The translations under genes were made by a program, and so were the position numbers. A stretch of 64,000 bases of DNA. It comes from Pseudomonas sp. H9. Lineage in GTDB: Bacteria > Pseudomonadota > Gammaproteobacteria > Pseudomonadales > Pseudomonadaceae. Positions 23,778 to 33,551 of the stretch are shown piece after piece. How positions within the stretch are numbered: the first letter of the stretch is position 1; each line of letters starts with the position of its first letter. The notes below the pieces were generated by a model, which saw only the letters and a program-made list of their open reading frames with translations, did not search any database and was not told where the DNA came from. Where the stretch lies: positions 496,001-560,000 of the forward strand of contig NZ_SMOK01000011.1 in the NCBI RefSeq assembly GCF_004353925.1. The letters run 5' to 3'.

Positions 23778-25076
23778 TCAGGCAAAGAAGGAGTACAGAA
23801 TCGCCGACAAGGTAATCAGGCCAATCAGCACCACAAACAGGTTGGACGCCTTGCCCGAATACTTGCGCAGCGACGGCACCTTGTGAATGGCGTACATCGG
23901 CATCAGGAACAGCAGGCAAGCGATGATCGGCCCGCCGATACTTTCGATCATGCCGAGAATGCTCGGGTTGAGGGTCGCCACCAGCCAACAGGTGATCACC
24001 ATGAACAGCGCGGTCAGTTGCTCCAGGCGTTTGGCCGGCAATTGCTTACCGCGGCTGCGCAGGTTCTTCACGATGATGCCCTGGAAGCCTTCGCTGGCCC
24101 CAATGTAGTGACCAAGGAACGATTTGGTAATCGCCACCAAGGCAATCAGCGGTGCGACAAAGGCAATCACCGGGGTCTGGAAGTGGTTGGCCAGGTACGA
24201 CAGGATCGAGATGTTCTGTTGCTTGGCGGCTGCCAGGTCCGCCGGGCTCAAGGCCAGTACGCAACTGAAGCAGAAGAACATCACCGTCAGCACCATCATT
24301 ACATGGGCACTGGCCAGGATGCGGCCGCTCTTGTGGTCAGCCTGCTCGCCATAGCGGTGTTTCTGATCGACTGCGAAGGCAGAAATAATCGGCGAATGGT
24401 TGAACGAGAACACCATGACCGGAATCGCCAGCCACAAGGTTTTCAGGAACAGGTCCAGCGGCATGCCGTCGGCGGCCTGGGCAAAGAACGCGCCGTTCCA
24501 GTTGGGAATCAGGCTCAGCGCCAGCAGCAGCAAGGCAGCGACGAAGGGATAGACCAACAGACTCATGACCTTGACGATGATGGCCTGGTCACAACGAACC
24601 ACGATCATCAGGCCGCAGATCAACAGCAACGCCAGCAAAGCGCGCGGCGGCGGTGTCATGTGCAACTGGTGTTCGATGAAGTTGCCCAAGGTGTTGGTCA
24701 ACGCCACGCTGTATACCAGCAGAATCGGGAAGATGGCGAAGAAGTACAGCAAGGTGATCAGCTTACCGGCACCGACACCGAAGTGCTCTTCAACCACTTC
24801 GGTGATGTCTTCAGTGGCGCCACGCTTGCCCGACAGCACAAAGCGGGTGAGGCCCCGGTGTGCATAGAAGGTCATGGGGAACGCCAGCAGCGCCAGCACC
24901 AGCAGCGGCCAGAAGCCCCCTACCCCGGCGTTGATCGGCAAGAACAAGGTACCGGCGCCGATGGCGGTACCGTACAGGCCTAACAACCAGGTGGTGTCGT
25001 GGCGGTTCCAGGTTTTACTGTCTTCACGCGCAAGCGCGCCCACACCCGGTTGGGCGGTGGTGTTTACATCAGTCAT
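23778..25076 (-). CDS. sdaC: Serine transporter, HAAAP family (SdaC-like)
   Basis: A 432-aa membrane protein with about eleven hydrophobic segments. The N-terminal motif WLLGLYGTAIGAGTLFLPINAG is typical of the hydroxy/aromatic amino-acid permease family, serine/threonine branch, as are FPMTFYAHRGLTRFVLSG and FSFNHSPIISAFA. It lies 113 nt downstream of the L-serine dehydratase gene on the same strand, with a REP pair between them. This pairing, serine uptake with serine deamination, gives the substrate assignment. AAGG lies 8 nt upstream of the ATG. Confidence 0.88.
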   Translation of the reverse strand: MTDVNTTAQPGVGALAREDSKTWNRHDTTWLLGLYGTAIGAGTLFLPINAGVGGFWPLLVLALLAFPMTFYAHRGLTRFVLSGKRGATEDITEVVEEHFGVGAGKLITLLYFFAIFPILLVYSVALTNTLGNFIEHQLHMTPPPRALLALLLICGLMIVVRCDQAIIVKVMSLLVYPFVAALLLLALSLIPNWNGAFFAQAADGMPLDLFLKTLWLAIPVMVFSFNHSPIISAFAVDQKHRYGEQADHKSGRILASAHVMMVLTVMFFCFSCVLALSPADLAAAKQQNISILSYLANHFQTPVIAFVAPLIALVAITKSFLGHYIGASEGFQGIIVKNLRSRGKQLPAKRLEQLTALFMVITCWLVATLNPSILGMIESIGGPIIACLLFLMPMYAIHKVPSLRKYSGKASNLFVVLIGLITLSAILYSFFA

Positions 25077-25114
25077 CGATATTGCCTTGTAGTTGTTTTT
25101 GTAGCTTCTAATGA

Positions 25115-25184
25115 GTGGGAGCGGGCTTGCCCCGCGATTGCAGTTGGTTTGTCACGCTGCATCGCGGGGCAAACCCGCTCCCAC
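25115..25184. repeat. REP pair between sdaA and sdaC
   Basis: Inverted arms GTGGGAGCGGGCTTGCCCCG... (25115-25138) and its complement (25161-25184, one mismatch: AAACCC for AAGCCC) are separated by 22 nt. The pair fills the gap between the dehydratase stop and the transporter start and may allow unequal expression of the two genes. Confidence 0.9.
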
Positions 25185-25189
25185 CACTC

Positions 25190-26566
25190 TCAACACTCGA
25201 CGAAAGCGACCGCCAGGCCGCCGCGTGACGTCTCCTTGTAGTTGGCGTGCATGTCGGCACCGGTATCGCGCATGGTGCGGATCACCCGGTCCAGGGAAAT
25301 GAAGTGTTCACCATCACCGCGCAAGGCCATTTGCACGGCATTGATGGCCTTGACCGCAGCAATGGCGTTGCGCTCGATGCACGGCACTTGCACCAGGCCG
25401 CCGACCGGGTCACAGGTCAGCCCCAGGTTGTGCTCAAGGGCAATTTCGGCGGCGTTCTCCAGCTGCATCGGGGTCGCCCCGAGCACTTCGGCAAGCCCTG
25501 CTGCGGCCATGGAACAGGCCGAGCCGACCTCACCCTGGCAGCCCACCTCGGCACCGGAAATCGAGGCGTTTTTCTTGCACAGAATGCCTACGGCCGCCGC
25601 ACTGAGCAGGAAGTCGACAACGTCGTTGTCGCAGGCATCGGGGTTGAATTTCATGTAGTAATGCAGCACCGCCGGAATAATGCCCGCCGCGCCGTTGGTG
25701 GGTGCGGTGACCATGCGTCCGCCGGCGGCGTTTTCTTCGTTGACCGCCAGGGCAAACAGGTTGACCCACTCCATTGCACTCAAGGTCGAGCCGATGACGT
25801 TGGGCTTGCCCAGTTCCTGCAGGCTGCGATGCAACCTGGCCGCTCGGCGCTTGACCTTCAGCCCGCCCGGCAGGATGCCTTCGTTGCGCAAACCGTTGTC
25901 CACGCACTCACGCATCGCCGCCCAGAGTTTGAGCAAACCACTGCGTACTTCGGCTTCGGGGCGCCAGGCCCGTTCGTTGGCCATCATCAGTTCGCTGACG
26001 CGCAACTGGTGCTGTGCGCACAAGGCCAGCAGCTCGGCAGCGCTGTTAAAGTCATACGGTAATTTCACCTGCTCGGCACTATCGCTGGTGGCACCGAGCT
26101 GTGCCGCCTCGACAATAAAACCGCCGCCCACCGAGTAGTAGGTTTGCTGCAACAACGAACCGCAGGTGCTGCTGGCTTCCAGTGTCATGGCATTGGGGTG
26201 ATACGGCAGGCTCTCATCGAGCAACAACAGGTCGCGTGCGCAGTCGAATGCGACACGATGATGACCGTCGAGCAGCAACACCTGGCTTTCCTGCAGCTGG
26301 CTGATCAACGTGTCGATGCGCTGCGGGTCGATCTGATCGGGCCACTCGCCCATCAACCCCAACAAACAAGCGCGGTCGGTGGCGTGCCCCACACCGGTAG
26401 CTGACAGTGAGCCATACAGGCGAACCTCCACCCGGCTGACCTGCTCTAGCAGGCCTTGCTCACGCAAGGCTTGAGCGAAGGTCGCAGCCGCCCGCATCGG
26501 GCCTACGGTATGGGAACTCGAAGGCCCGATACCAATTTTGAAAAGGTCAAAAACACTGATAGCCAT
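25190..26566 (-). CDS. sdaA: L-serine ammonia-lyase (L-serine dehydratase), Fe-S type
   Basis: A 458-aa protein, the normal length of single-chain bacterial SdaA. It begins MAISVFDLFKIGIGPSSSHTVGPMRAA, the family's beta-domain signature. The C-terminal catalytic part contains VTAPTNGAAGIIPAVLHYY, CKKNASISGAEVGCQGEVGSACSMAAAG and GLTCDPVGGLVQVPCIERNA, which hold the Cys ligands of the 4Fe-4S cluster. It converts L-serine to pyruvate and ammonia. The ATG at 26566 is used because it gives the family N-terminus. It is divergent from a LysR regulator gene, 146 nt away, and followed by the serine transporter gene. Confidence 0.95.
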   Translation of the reverse strand: MAISVFDLFKIGIGPSSSHTVGPMRAAATFAQALREQGLLEQVSRVEVRLYGSLSATGVGHATDRACLLGLMGEWPDQIDPQRIDTLISQLQESQVLLLDGHHRVAFDCARDLLLLDESLPYHPNAMTLEASSTCGSLLQQTYYSVGGGFIVEAAQLGATSDSAEQVKLPYDFNSAAELLALCAQHQLRVSELMMANERAWRPEAEVRSGLLKLWAAMRECVDNGLRNEGILPGGLKVKRRAARLHRSLQELGKPNVIGSTLSAMEWVNLFALAVNEENAAGGRMVTAPTNGAAGIIPAVLHYYMKFNPDACDNDVVDFLLSAAAVGILCKKNASISGAEVGCQGEVGSACSMAAAGLAEVLGATPMQLENAAEIALEHNLGLTCDPVGGLVQVPCIERNAIAAVKAINAVQMALRGDGEHFISLDRVIRTMRDTGADMHANYKETSRGGLAVAFVEC

Positions 26567-26712
26567 ACTAATGCCTGCACGCTCAGCCGACGAATGCCCT
26601 GCTGATGCGTTTTGAAAAAATTGAAGAGTGTCGCGAAGTTGCGCGATACTGCCCGGCGACTTCGGCGTTGACCAACGAAACTTTCTAAGCAAGCCTTTAG
26701 CAGAACTAAACG

Positions 26713-27651
26713 ATGAGACGACAGTTGAATGGCCAGATGTATGTCTGGCTGCACGTATTTTCCTGCGCTGCACGGCACCTGTCGTTCACTCGCTGCGCTG
26801 AAGAACTGCACATCACCCCGGGCGCGGTGAGCCAACAAATCCGACAACTGGAAGAGCGCCTGGGCTTTCGCCTGTTCCTGCGCCGCGCCCGTGGGGTGGA
26901 GCTCAGCGCCGAGGGCCAGCGCCTGGCACAAACCGTCAGTGAAGCCTACGGCAGCATCGATGCCGAGCTGTTGCGCCTGGATGCCGGCGAAATCCGAGGC
27001 ACCCTGCGCTTGCGCTCGATCCCCTCGTTTCTGGCCAAGTGGTTGACCCCGCGCCTACCGCGCCTGCAGCAGCGCTACCCGGACATCCAGCTGCGCCTGG
27101 TGGCTGAAGACAGTAGCCAGGCATTGCGTGAGGGCGACTTCGATCTGGCCATCGACCTCAACGACGGCAGCTACCCCGGTATGCATTCAACGCCGTTGCT
27201 CGACGAGCAGATTTTCCCGGTTTGTTCTCCTGCCCTGCTGCGTGGCCGTCCGCCGCTGCATGGCCCGAATGACCTGGCGCACTTTCCCCTTCTGCACGAC
27301 ATCACCGCCTGGCGGGGCAGCTCGGAATATGCCGAATGGGAGTTTTACCTGGAAGGCATTGGCGCCAGTGGCCTGGATGTGCGCCGTGGGCATACCTTCA
27401 ACCGCAACCACCTGACCATTGAGGCGGCCATCGCCGGTATCGGTGTGGCCATCGCCCGCCGAACCCTGCTCAACGACGAACTGGAACGCGGCACGCTGAT
27501 CGTGCCGTTCGGCCTGCCAATCGCCAACCACAAACGCTACGTGCTGCTTTACCCGCCGGGTGGCCTTACCCATCCGAGCGCGCGGGCGGTGCACGACTGG
27601 TTGGTGGAAGAAGCTGAAAGCTTCCGCGCGTTGCACGCACCGACGCTGTAA
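26713..27651 (+). CDS. LysR-family regulator, GcvA/DsdC-like
   Basis: A 312-aa LysR-type regulator. The N-terminal helix-turn-helix is at residues 10-70 (VFSCAARHLSFTRCAEELHITPGAVSQQIRQLEERLGFRLF). The effector-binding domain contains LRLRSIPSFLAKWLTPRLPRLQQRYPDI, DFDLAIDLNDG and the late AAIAGIGVAIARR. It resembles GcvA and DsdC. It is transcribed divergently from sdaA, the usual place for a LysR activator of the neighbouring gene, so serine-responsive control of sdaA and sdaC is likely. No strong ribosome site precedes the ATG. Confidence 0.92.
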   Translation: MRRQLNGQMYVWLHVFSCAARHLSFTRCAEELHITPGAVSQQIRQLEERLGFRLFLRRARGVELSAEGQRLAQTVSEAYGSIDAELLRLDAGEIRGTLRLRSIPSFLAKWLTPRLPRLQQRYPDIQLRLVAEDSSQALREGDFDLAIDLNDGSYPGMHSTPLLDEQIFPVCSPALLRGRPPLHGPNDLAHFPLLHDITAWRGSSEYAEWEFYLEGIGASGLDVRRGHTFNRNHLTIEAAIAGIGVAIARRTLLNDELERGTLIVPFGLPIANHKRYVLLYPPGGLTHPSARAVHDWLVEEAESFRALHAPTL

Positions 27652-27669
27652 ACCGCCGGGCTTGAAACC

Positions 27670-29094
27670 TCAGTACGCTTGCTTGCCGGTAAAAGCATTC
27701 AACGTGCGCACCAGAATCACGAAATCGAGCCATAGCGACCAGTTGTTGATGTACTCGATATCCGAGTCAACCCGCTGGATCATCTGTTCGATGTCTTTGG
27801 TTTCACCTCTGAAGCCACGCACCTGAGCCAGGCCAGTCATGCCGGGTTTGATGTTGTGGCGGGCGAAATAGTCGACGATGTCCTGGGAGTACAGCGTGTC
27901 ATGTTGCAGCGCGTGCGGGCGCGGGCCCACCAGGGACATTTCACCGGTCAGCACATTGAACAACTGCGGCAGTTCATCCAGGCTGGTGCGACGAATGAAG
28001 GCGCCGACCCGGGTCAGGCGAGGGTCATTCTTCTGTGCCTGCTTGACCACGCCGTCTTGTGGCTGATGGACGACCATGCTTCTGAATTTCCAGATGCGGA
28101 AGGACTCGCCAGTCCAGCCCATGCGTTCCTGGCGGAAGAATACCGGCCCCCGGCTGTCGAGCTTGATGGCAATGGCCACCAACAACAATACCGGTGAAAT
28201 AAACAGCAGAATCAGTGCAGCCAGCACCCGGTCTTCCAGGTTTTTCAGGAACAGGCTCATTCCGGTCAGTGGCGTTTCCGACAGGGTCAGCACCGGAATG
28301 CCGGCAATTTCGCGCACGCTGTGATTGATCAGGCGCAGCGAAAAGATGTCGGGTACCCAGTTCACCGAAATGCACTTGTCGAGCAACTTCAAGTACACCT
28401 CGTTGATTACTTCCGAGCCCCCCAGTGGGGTCACCAGGTACACGGTACGAATACCATGTCGGGCGACAATCTCATCAAGCTCGGCGATGTGGCCCAGTAC
28501 CGATAAGCGTTGCTTGCCGTCTGCCTGCTCTTTACCACCCTCTTCGGCTTCATCAATCAACACACAGCCCACAATCCGCTCGCCGAACCAGGGGTTGTTA
28601 CTTATCTTCTGGTGCAGGAAATTTGCCAGATCGCCCGCGCCGATGATCAAGGCATTTTCCAACCGGTAGGCGTTGGCCATAAAGCGCTTTTGTACTTCAC
28701 GCACCGCAAAATGCAGAAACAGCTGCACGAAATAGCCAATGACAAATAACTGCCCCACCAGCATCCGTGAATAGTTTTCGCTGGTTTTGGTCAGGAACGC
28801 CATGACCACCAGAAAACAGAAAGTCGCCGACCAGGCTTTGAACAACCTGAACGCCTTGATCGACAGCCCGACATTGCTGCGGTAAATGGCGTAATGGTCA
28901 TAGATGACCGCCAGGGCGCCGATCAACAGCAGCAGCATGATGACGTAATCTGAGGTGAGGTAACCGATCTGATCGACGATCAGGTACCAGGCAACGCCCG
29001 TCACAGCGATGCCGTCGAGACCTGCCTGAATGGCGTTACTGACACTGCTTCTGCGTTGGAGCAAGGAGCGACTGCTTCTGGGCTCGAAAACCAT
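27670..29094 (-). CDS. Undecaprenyl-phosphate glucose phosphotransferase, WcaJ-type
   Basis: A 474-aa polyprenyl-phosphate hexose-1-phosphate transferase. It has four N-terminal transmembrane helices, a CoA-binding-like Rossmann region ([18 protein letters not shown]), a further hydrophobic helix ([19 protein letters not shown]) and the catalytic domain with [45 protein letters not shown] and the [10 protein letters not shown] signature. It places the first sugar phosphate on the lipid carrier to start the repeat unit of the exopolysaccharide. The ATG has GAGG 7 nt upstream. It lies at the 3' side of the glycosyltransferase block, after a 320-nt gap, so it may have its own promoter. Confidence 0.93.
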   Translation of the reverse strand: MVFEPRSSRSLLQRRSSVSNAIQAGLDGIAVTGVAWYLIVDQIGYLTSDYVIMLLLLIGALAVIYDHYAIYRSNVGLSIKAFRLFKAWSATFCFLVVMAFLTKTSENYSRMLVGQLFVIGYFVQLFLHFAVREVQKRFMANAYRLENALIIGAGDLANFLHQKISNNPWFGERIVGCVLIDEAEEGGKEQADGKQRLSVLGHIAELDEIVARHGIRTVYLVTPLGGSEVINEVYLKLLDKCISVNWVPDIFSLRLINHSVREIAGIPVLTLSETPLTGMSLFLKNLEDRVLAALILLFISPVLLLVAIAIKLDSRGPVFFRQERMGWTGESFRIWKFRSMVVHQPQDGVVKQAQKNDPRLTRVGAFIRRTSLDELPQLFNVLTGEMSLVGPRPHALQHDTLYSQDIVDYFARHNIKPGMTGLAQVRGFRGETKDIEQMIQRVDSDIEYINNWSLWLDFVILVRTLNAFTGKQAY

Positions 29095-29414
29095 TCTCAG
29101 ACCTCATCAATTTGAGATACCAAACGCCTTCCTTTCAAACAGAAGCGATCAACGCTCACCCCTCGACCGCTGCACCACCGTCAGCTGATTGCGCAGCCCG
29201 GAACAATAGCGCTCTTACACCCCGGCGAGCTGACTCGTCAGGTGTCTGCGTGGAATTAGCAAGCCATTGAAGTCGCCACACACCCCAGGCGCCAGAAAGA
29301 TCGATACGTAGCTCGCCCGATCTAGTTTCACTGCGCCAGGGCGTTTGATATCACTGTAGCAGTACCCTGCCGAATGGGCGGTCCGAATCACGCTTGCCCT
29401 TGATTTTGGCCGAT
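29095..29414. other. Non-coding gap upstream of the WcaJ-type gene
   Basis: There is no convincing reading frame in these 320 nt. The region separates the WecG-type gene from the initiating transferase gene on the minus strand, and its length suggests a promoter or a long 5' leader for the latter. I saw no ops/JUMPstart element, no clear sigma-70 hexamer pair and no REP. Confidence 0.5.
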
Positions 29415-30185
29415 TTACACGCTGCGTGAACTGCGTTGCGCAGCGCCCAGCGTCGCTTTGCTGCAGAACAACGTGCGCAGCAAAAACAGTGGATTACCCA
29501 CCACGTAGCGCATGAACAAGCGCCTTGGCTCCTTCAACAGCCGGAACAGCCACTCGCCGCCCAGGCGCCGTAACCAACGCGGTGCCCGCGTGACCTTGCC
29601 ACCAAGAAAATCCAGGACGGCCCCGCCGCACACGATCAGGCATGGGCCGCCCTGAGCTGCGAGCTGGGCGGCAATGGCCTCCTGCTTGGGCATACCCATC
29701 CCCAGCACGATGAGTGCTGGCTGCAGTTGCCGGGCAAGGTCGATATAGGCCTCGGCCTCGGCAAAGCCGTGATGAACGGACACCACCTGCACGCCGAACA
29801 CGGTCTCACTGTGCTGCACAGCCTGAGTCAGGAACGGCTCCTGTGTGCCCCAGAACGCCACGCGCCGCCCCTTGAACGCCGCCAGCAACTTAGGGATGAA
29901 ATCCGTGCCGTTCATGTTCAAGCCGGGGGCCAGGCCAATGCGACGAAACAGAATGGCCATACCCGAACCATCGCGCAGCAACACGTCGGCAGCGCTCAGT
30001 GCCTTGCAATAGTCAGCATCTGCGGCCACCAGGTTCATGGCATGGGCATTGACGAAGCCCAGTACGGTTGCCGCTTGCGGTGCAGACAACGCCGCAATCA
30101 GCCCGTGCTCATCGCGGTCGTCATGCACCACTCGCAGCTTGCCGATGATGGTTTTCCAGCTGTTTTGTGAAGCCACATCGCCCAT
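29415..30185 (-). CDS. WecG/TagA/CpsF-family glycosyltransferase
   Basis: A 256-aa GT26-type enzyme. The family signatures are clear: GFVNAHAMNLVAADADY, ADVLLRDGSGMAILFRR, NMNGTDFIPKLL, RVAFWGTQEP and LIVLGMGMPKQE, then RRLGGEWLFRLLKEPRR near the C-terminus, which mediates membrane association. These enzymes transfer a sugar such as N-acetylmannosaminuronate, mannosamine or glucose from a nucleotide onto a lipid-linked intermediate. The start ATG overlaps the stop of the upstream glycosyltransferase gene. It probably adds an early sugar of the exopolysaccharide repeat. Confidence 0.92.
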   Translation of the reverse strand: MGDVASQNSWKTIIGKLRVVHDDRDEHGLIAALSAPQAATVLGFVNAHAMNLVAADADYCKALSAADVLLRDGSGMAILFRRIGLAPGLNMNGTDFIPKLLAAFKGRRVAFWGTQEPFLTQAVQHSETVFGVQVVSVHHGFAEAEAYIDLARQLQPALIVLGMGMPKQEAIAAQLAAQGGPCLIVCGGAVLDFLGGKVTRAPRWLRRLGGEWLFRLLKEPRRLFMRYVVGNPLFLLRTLFCSKATLGAAQRSSRSV

Positions 30186-31372
30186 TAGCGGTCATCCCGT
30201 TTCGAACGCACCCATTCCACCTGGCGCTTGATCAAAAAGCCTAAATAAAGAGGGATCTTTTTCACCGCATACAGCGGTGCATACATCAACACGGAAAACG
30301 CGATCAGCTCGCGTGCAAACCGATGCCAAGCGAGCAGCACGGCAGCGCCCAGCAGTGCCATGGTGAGCGTTGCAAGCAACGCAGGCAGCCACAGTTTAAA
30401 CAGCAGCATTGCCAGCCACGCCACACTGAACAGGGCCACCAGGGCCAGGGTCAACAACGCCAATGGCGGCACCAGCAGGTCCAGGGTCATGGCCAGCAAC
30501 TTCAGGTCACGCCGGGCCAGCGAGGCCCCGAGCAGTGCCGGCACGTCGGCCAGCAACACCCCAAGATGGCCATGCTCCCAACGCTTACGCTGGCTGCTCA
30601 GCCCTTCATCAGTGCCTGGAAAGTAGCTCACCACCTCGGCCTGCGGACAAAACAGCGGCGGTTTACCGCTGCGACAGAAGTCCAGGCCCAGCTTCAAGTC
30701 CTCGACCAGATGACCATTGGCCAGGTCGGCCAATGCCAGGTCGCGCCAGACGAACGCCATGCCCGAGCCCATCAGTTGGCAAGGCAACCCCAACCGCGCC
30801 CAACCCCGTGGCCGTACAAGGTTTTTCACCCGCCAGGCGAACTCGGCGATCTGCACTTTCAGCCCGGCGCCGTGCGGCGCACGCATCAAGTAAAGCGCTT
30901 GCACCGGACGCTCGGCCTCGATGCAGCGGCGCGCCAGCAGGTCAATGGCGCCCTCGCCTGCCAGGCAATCGGCATCGACGATAATCACTACCTGCGGTGC
31001 ATCGGCCGCCAGGTGCCGCACCCCGAAGTCCAGCGCATAACCTTTGCCGCGCAACTGTGCATGACAGCGCTCCACCACCTCGGCGCCCGCCATGCGGGCC
31101 AGCGCGGCGGTGTCGTCATCACAGTTGTCTGCCACCACCAACAGCCGGTCCTGTTCATGCAACTGCCCGCGCAAATTGGCGAGCGTCGCGCTGATGATCG
31201 AGGACTCGTTGTGGGCCGGCACCAACACTGCCACACGCGGGCGTGTGCCGTTCAAAGGCGCAAGAGCTGGTGCAGGCAGGCAAGCCAGCAGCACCTGAGC
31301 GAACAGCACCAGTACCGGCACCAACGCCAACACTACCAGCGCACTTAGCAACCACCCCAGCAGGCTCAACAT
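30185..31372 (-). CDS. Membrane glycosyltransferase, family 2
   Basis: A 395-aa GT2 enzyme with an N-terminal hydrophobic helix (LLSALVVLALVPVLVLFA) and three or four C-terminal helices. The GT-A domain contains RVAVLVPAHNESSII, LLVVADNCDDDT, VIIVDADCLAG (the DxD-type metal site) and QRKRWEHGHLG, a QxxRW-like motif seen in synthase-type GT2 enzymes. This combination is like hyaluronan/cellulose-synthase-like transferases, though a single-addition role is more likely inside a Wzx/Wzy pathway. It overlaps the WecG-type gene by 3 nt and the GT4 gene by 7 nt. Confidence 0.9.
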   Translation of the reverse strand: MLSLLGWLLSALVVLALVPVLVLFAQVLLACLPAPALAPLNGTRPRVAVLVPAHNESSIISATLANLRGQLHEQDRLLVVADNCDDDTAALARMAGAEVVERCHAQLRGKGYALDFGVRHLAADAPQVVIIVDADCLAGEGAIDLLARRCIEAERPVQALYLMRAPHGAGLKVQIAEFAWRVKNLVRPRGWARLGLPCQLMGSGMAFVWRDLALADLANGHLVEDLKLGLDFCRSGKPPLFCPQAEVVSYFPGTDEGLSSQRKRWEHGHLGVLLADVPALLGASLARRDLKLLAMTLDLLVPPLALLTLALVALFSVAWLAMLLFKLWLPALLATLTMALLGAAVLLAWHRFARELIAFSVLMYAPLYAVKKIPLYLGFLIKRQVEWVRSKRDDR

Positions 31373-32571
31373 ACCGATGCCTTGAAGTAGCTGGCCAGCT
31401 TGGCCGCTTCGGTGTCGATATCGTGTCGTTGCAGCACGCGTTGATACGCCGCCTCGCCCATACGCTGAAGCGCCTCGACCGGCTGCGCGAGACAGTCGGC
31501 CATGGCCGCAGCCAGCTCCTCCACGGCCCCGGCTGGAAACAACCAGCCACTTTCGCCCTGACGTACCAACTCGGGAATGCCAGCCACGTAAGTTGTCAGC
31601 ACTGGGCGACGCAAGGCCATGGCTTCCATGATCACCACCGGGAGCCCCTCGGCAAAACTCGGCAGCACCAGGGCCCGCGCCGCGAGCATTTCCTCACGGA
31701 CCTGAGCGCTGCTGATCCAGCCGGTAATGCGCACCTGTGCCTGCAAGCCGTGCTGGGCGATCAGCGCCTCGATGTCTGCGCGCATTTCGCCATCGCCCGC
31801 CAGCACGATCTCGAACGGCACGCCTTGCGCTGCCAGCCTGCGTGCAGCCTCCACCAGCAACAGTTGGCCTTTCTGCTCACATAAGCGCCCGACGCACACC
31901 AACCGCGGCGCGGCGGGTGCGGCCACCGCATCGACCTGGTGGAACGAAGGCTCCAGGCCACAATGCACGACTTTGACTTTTGGCCAGTGCCCGTGGTCGA
32001 CCCAGCGAAACAGCTGACTGCGCCCGTAGGAGCTGACCGCAGCGACAAACGCTGCGCGTTGGACTTTCTCCCCCAGGTACAGGAACTGCGGTTTATCGAA
32101 CTCTTCAGGGCCATGTACGGTAAAGCTGTAGTTCGGCCCGCCCAATGCGTTAGCCAACATGACCACCTCCGTGGAGTTGGTGCCGAAATGCGCATGCACA
32201 TGCTCAGCACCAAACGCTTGCATCCACTGCAACACACGACACGCTTCGGCCACATACACCAGGTGATAAGGCCACGAACGATCCGCCCGCAGGCCCATGC
32301 GCAGGGCCAGCCACAGGGTGGAGAAAAAACGCCGCGGCTGTGCACGTGCCACCTGCAGCATGGGCTTGAGCAAGCCTTTAACGCCGCCTTGCAGCACATA
32401 GCGGGTTTTGTCCCGTTCGGCCAGGTCTTCGGCGTCGTGTAAATCGGCGTCCCAGCCCCGTAACGCAATGCGTTGAATCTCGGCGCCCTGGCGCTCCAAC
32501 GCCAGAATTTCGCGGCGAATGAAGCTATGGCTGACCTTGGGGTACTGATTGATGAAATAGGTGATACGCAT
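31366..32571 (-). CDS. Glycosyltransferase, family 4 (GT-B fold)
   Basis: A 401-aa cytoplasmic glycosyltransferase. It starts MRITYFINQYPKVSHSFIRREI and has the acceptor-side EHVHAHFGTNSTEVVMLA. The C-terminal donor-binding domain contains RLVCVGRLCEQKGQLLLVEA, IVLAGDGEMRADIEALI and the signature PSFAEGLPVVIMEAMALRR with the EX7E glutamates. It adds a sugar from a nucleotide donor to the lipid-linked repeat. The gene overlaps the following GT2 gene by 7 nt. Confidence 0.92.
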   Translation of the reverse strand: MRITYFINQYPKVSHSFIRREILALERQGAEIQRIALRGWDADLHDAEDLAERDKTRYVLQGGVKGLLKPMLQVARAQPRRFFSTLWLALRMGLRADRSWPYHLVYVAEACRVLQWMQAFGAEHVHAHFGTNSTEVVMLANALGGPNYSFTVHGPEEFDKPQFLYLGEKVQRAAFVAAVSSYGRSQLFRWVDHGHWPKVKVVHCGLEPSFHQVDAVAAPAAPRLVCVGRLCEQKGQLLLVEAARRLAAQGVPFEIVLAGDGEMRADIEALIAQHGLQAQVRITGWISSAQVREEMLAARALVLPSFAEGLPVVIMEAMALRRPVLTTYVAGIPELVRQGESGWLFPAGAVEELAAAMADCLAQPVEALQRMGEAAYQRVLQRHDIDTEAAKLASYFKASVC

Positions 32572-32611
32572 AGGAACCTGAATACCCGCGAAATGAATGG
32601 CCTGGCCTGAC

Positions 32612-33544
32612 TCAGGCCGATTTTTGTTGTTTTTCAGTGGCCGACAGCGCCGTCTCGATATGGGCGAACACGTCCTCCAGCAAAGCCTGGCGCCTGCGGT
32701 ACATCGCTCGTTTTTTCGGCGCGATGTCGTCCAGCGAGCGCATGGATGGCGTCAGGGGAAAGGCAAAAAAGTCCTCAAGCGACGAAGGCGTGGCGCCATG
32801 TTCCTGCCAGATGGCGTCGTAATTGGCGGTAAGTTCCTGAGCCTTTTCAACGCCAAAGTAGTGATGGCGGTGATGACGGTAAGCATCACCGACGGCGTAG
32901 ATGCGCTGCGCGCCCAGCGTTCTGGCAATGCACTTGACCACCTCGATCAGAAAACTTCTGGGGCGCAGCCCTTCAAAGTCCTTGGTCAGGTCGCGGTAAA
33001 TAGCCAGCGAGCGCTCACTGTCGATGCCTTTGTGAATGCCTTGTACGGCACCGATGAACAGGCACAGTTGCGCCTCGGTATGGCCCAGGGTAAAGGCCAG
33101 AGACGCCACACGCAGGTCGCCTTGAAAGATATTGAGCACCAACTCGCCTTCGCGCTGAAACCAGATCGGCCGGTCCAGCACCAAGGTGCAACCGCTGGAG
33201 TAATGCGACAGGTCGCAGAGGCTCAGGCGCGCTTCACGCCCCAACAGCAACAGGGGCGGAAATTGCCTGGCAACCACTTCATAATGCGATGCCACTGCAT
33301 CAAGCCGCTCATCGGCGTTCCAGCGCTTGCTGATGTAGGGCCAATGCACCACACCAATGCTGTCGGTGCCGAGCTTGGCGAAGCCGTCGCGACCCAGCGT
33401 GTTCGACATGCGCCGCATAAAGGCCGTCAGGTCGGACCACTCTTTGGTGATCAACACCATCAGTTTGAACTTGTTGTTCAGCGCCCGCAGGGAGTAGCCC
33501 GGGTGCAAGGTGAGCACGCTTTTCGCTATCGAACGATAAATCAT
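32612..33544 (-). CDS. VirK/YbjX family (DUF535) protein
   Basis: A 310-aa protein of the DUF535 family, recognised from HPGYSLRALNNKFKLM near the start, GELVLNIFQGDLRVASLAFTLG, GAVQGIHKGIDSERSLAIYRDLTKDFEGLRPRSFLIE (in parts) and RIYAVGDAYRHHRHHYFG. Family members VirK and YbjX are linked to outer-membrane integrity and resistance to antimicrobial peptides, but the biochemical role is unknown. Here it lies within the exopolysaccharide operon, 7 nt after a GT2 gene, with GAGAGG upstream of its ATG. An accessory envelope function tied to polysaccharide export is inferred. Confidence 0.87.
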   Translation of the reverse strand: MIYRSIAKSVLTLHPGYSLRALNNKFKLMVLITKEWSDLTAFMRRMSNTLGRDGFAKLGTDSIGVVHWPYISKRWNADERLDAVASHYEVVARQFPPLLLLGREARLSLCDLSHYSSGCTLVLDRPIWFQREGELVLNIFQGDLRVASLAFTLGHTEAQLCLFIGAVQGIHKGIDSERSLAIYRDLTKDFEGLRPRSFLIEVVKCIARTLGAQRIYAVGDAYRHHRHHYFGVEKAQELTANYDAIWQEHGATPSSLEDFFAFPLTPSMRSLDDIAPKKRAMYRRRQALLEDVFAHIETALSATEKQQKSA

Positions 33545-33551
33545 AGGCCTC

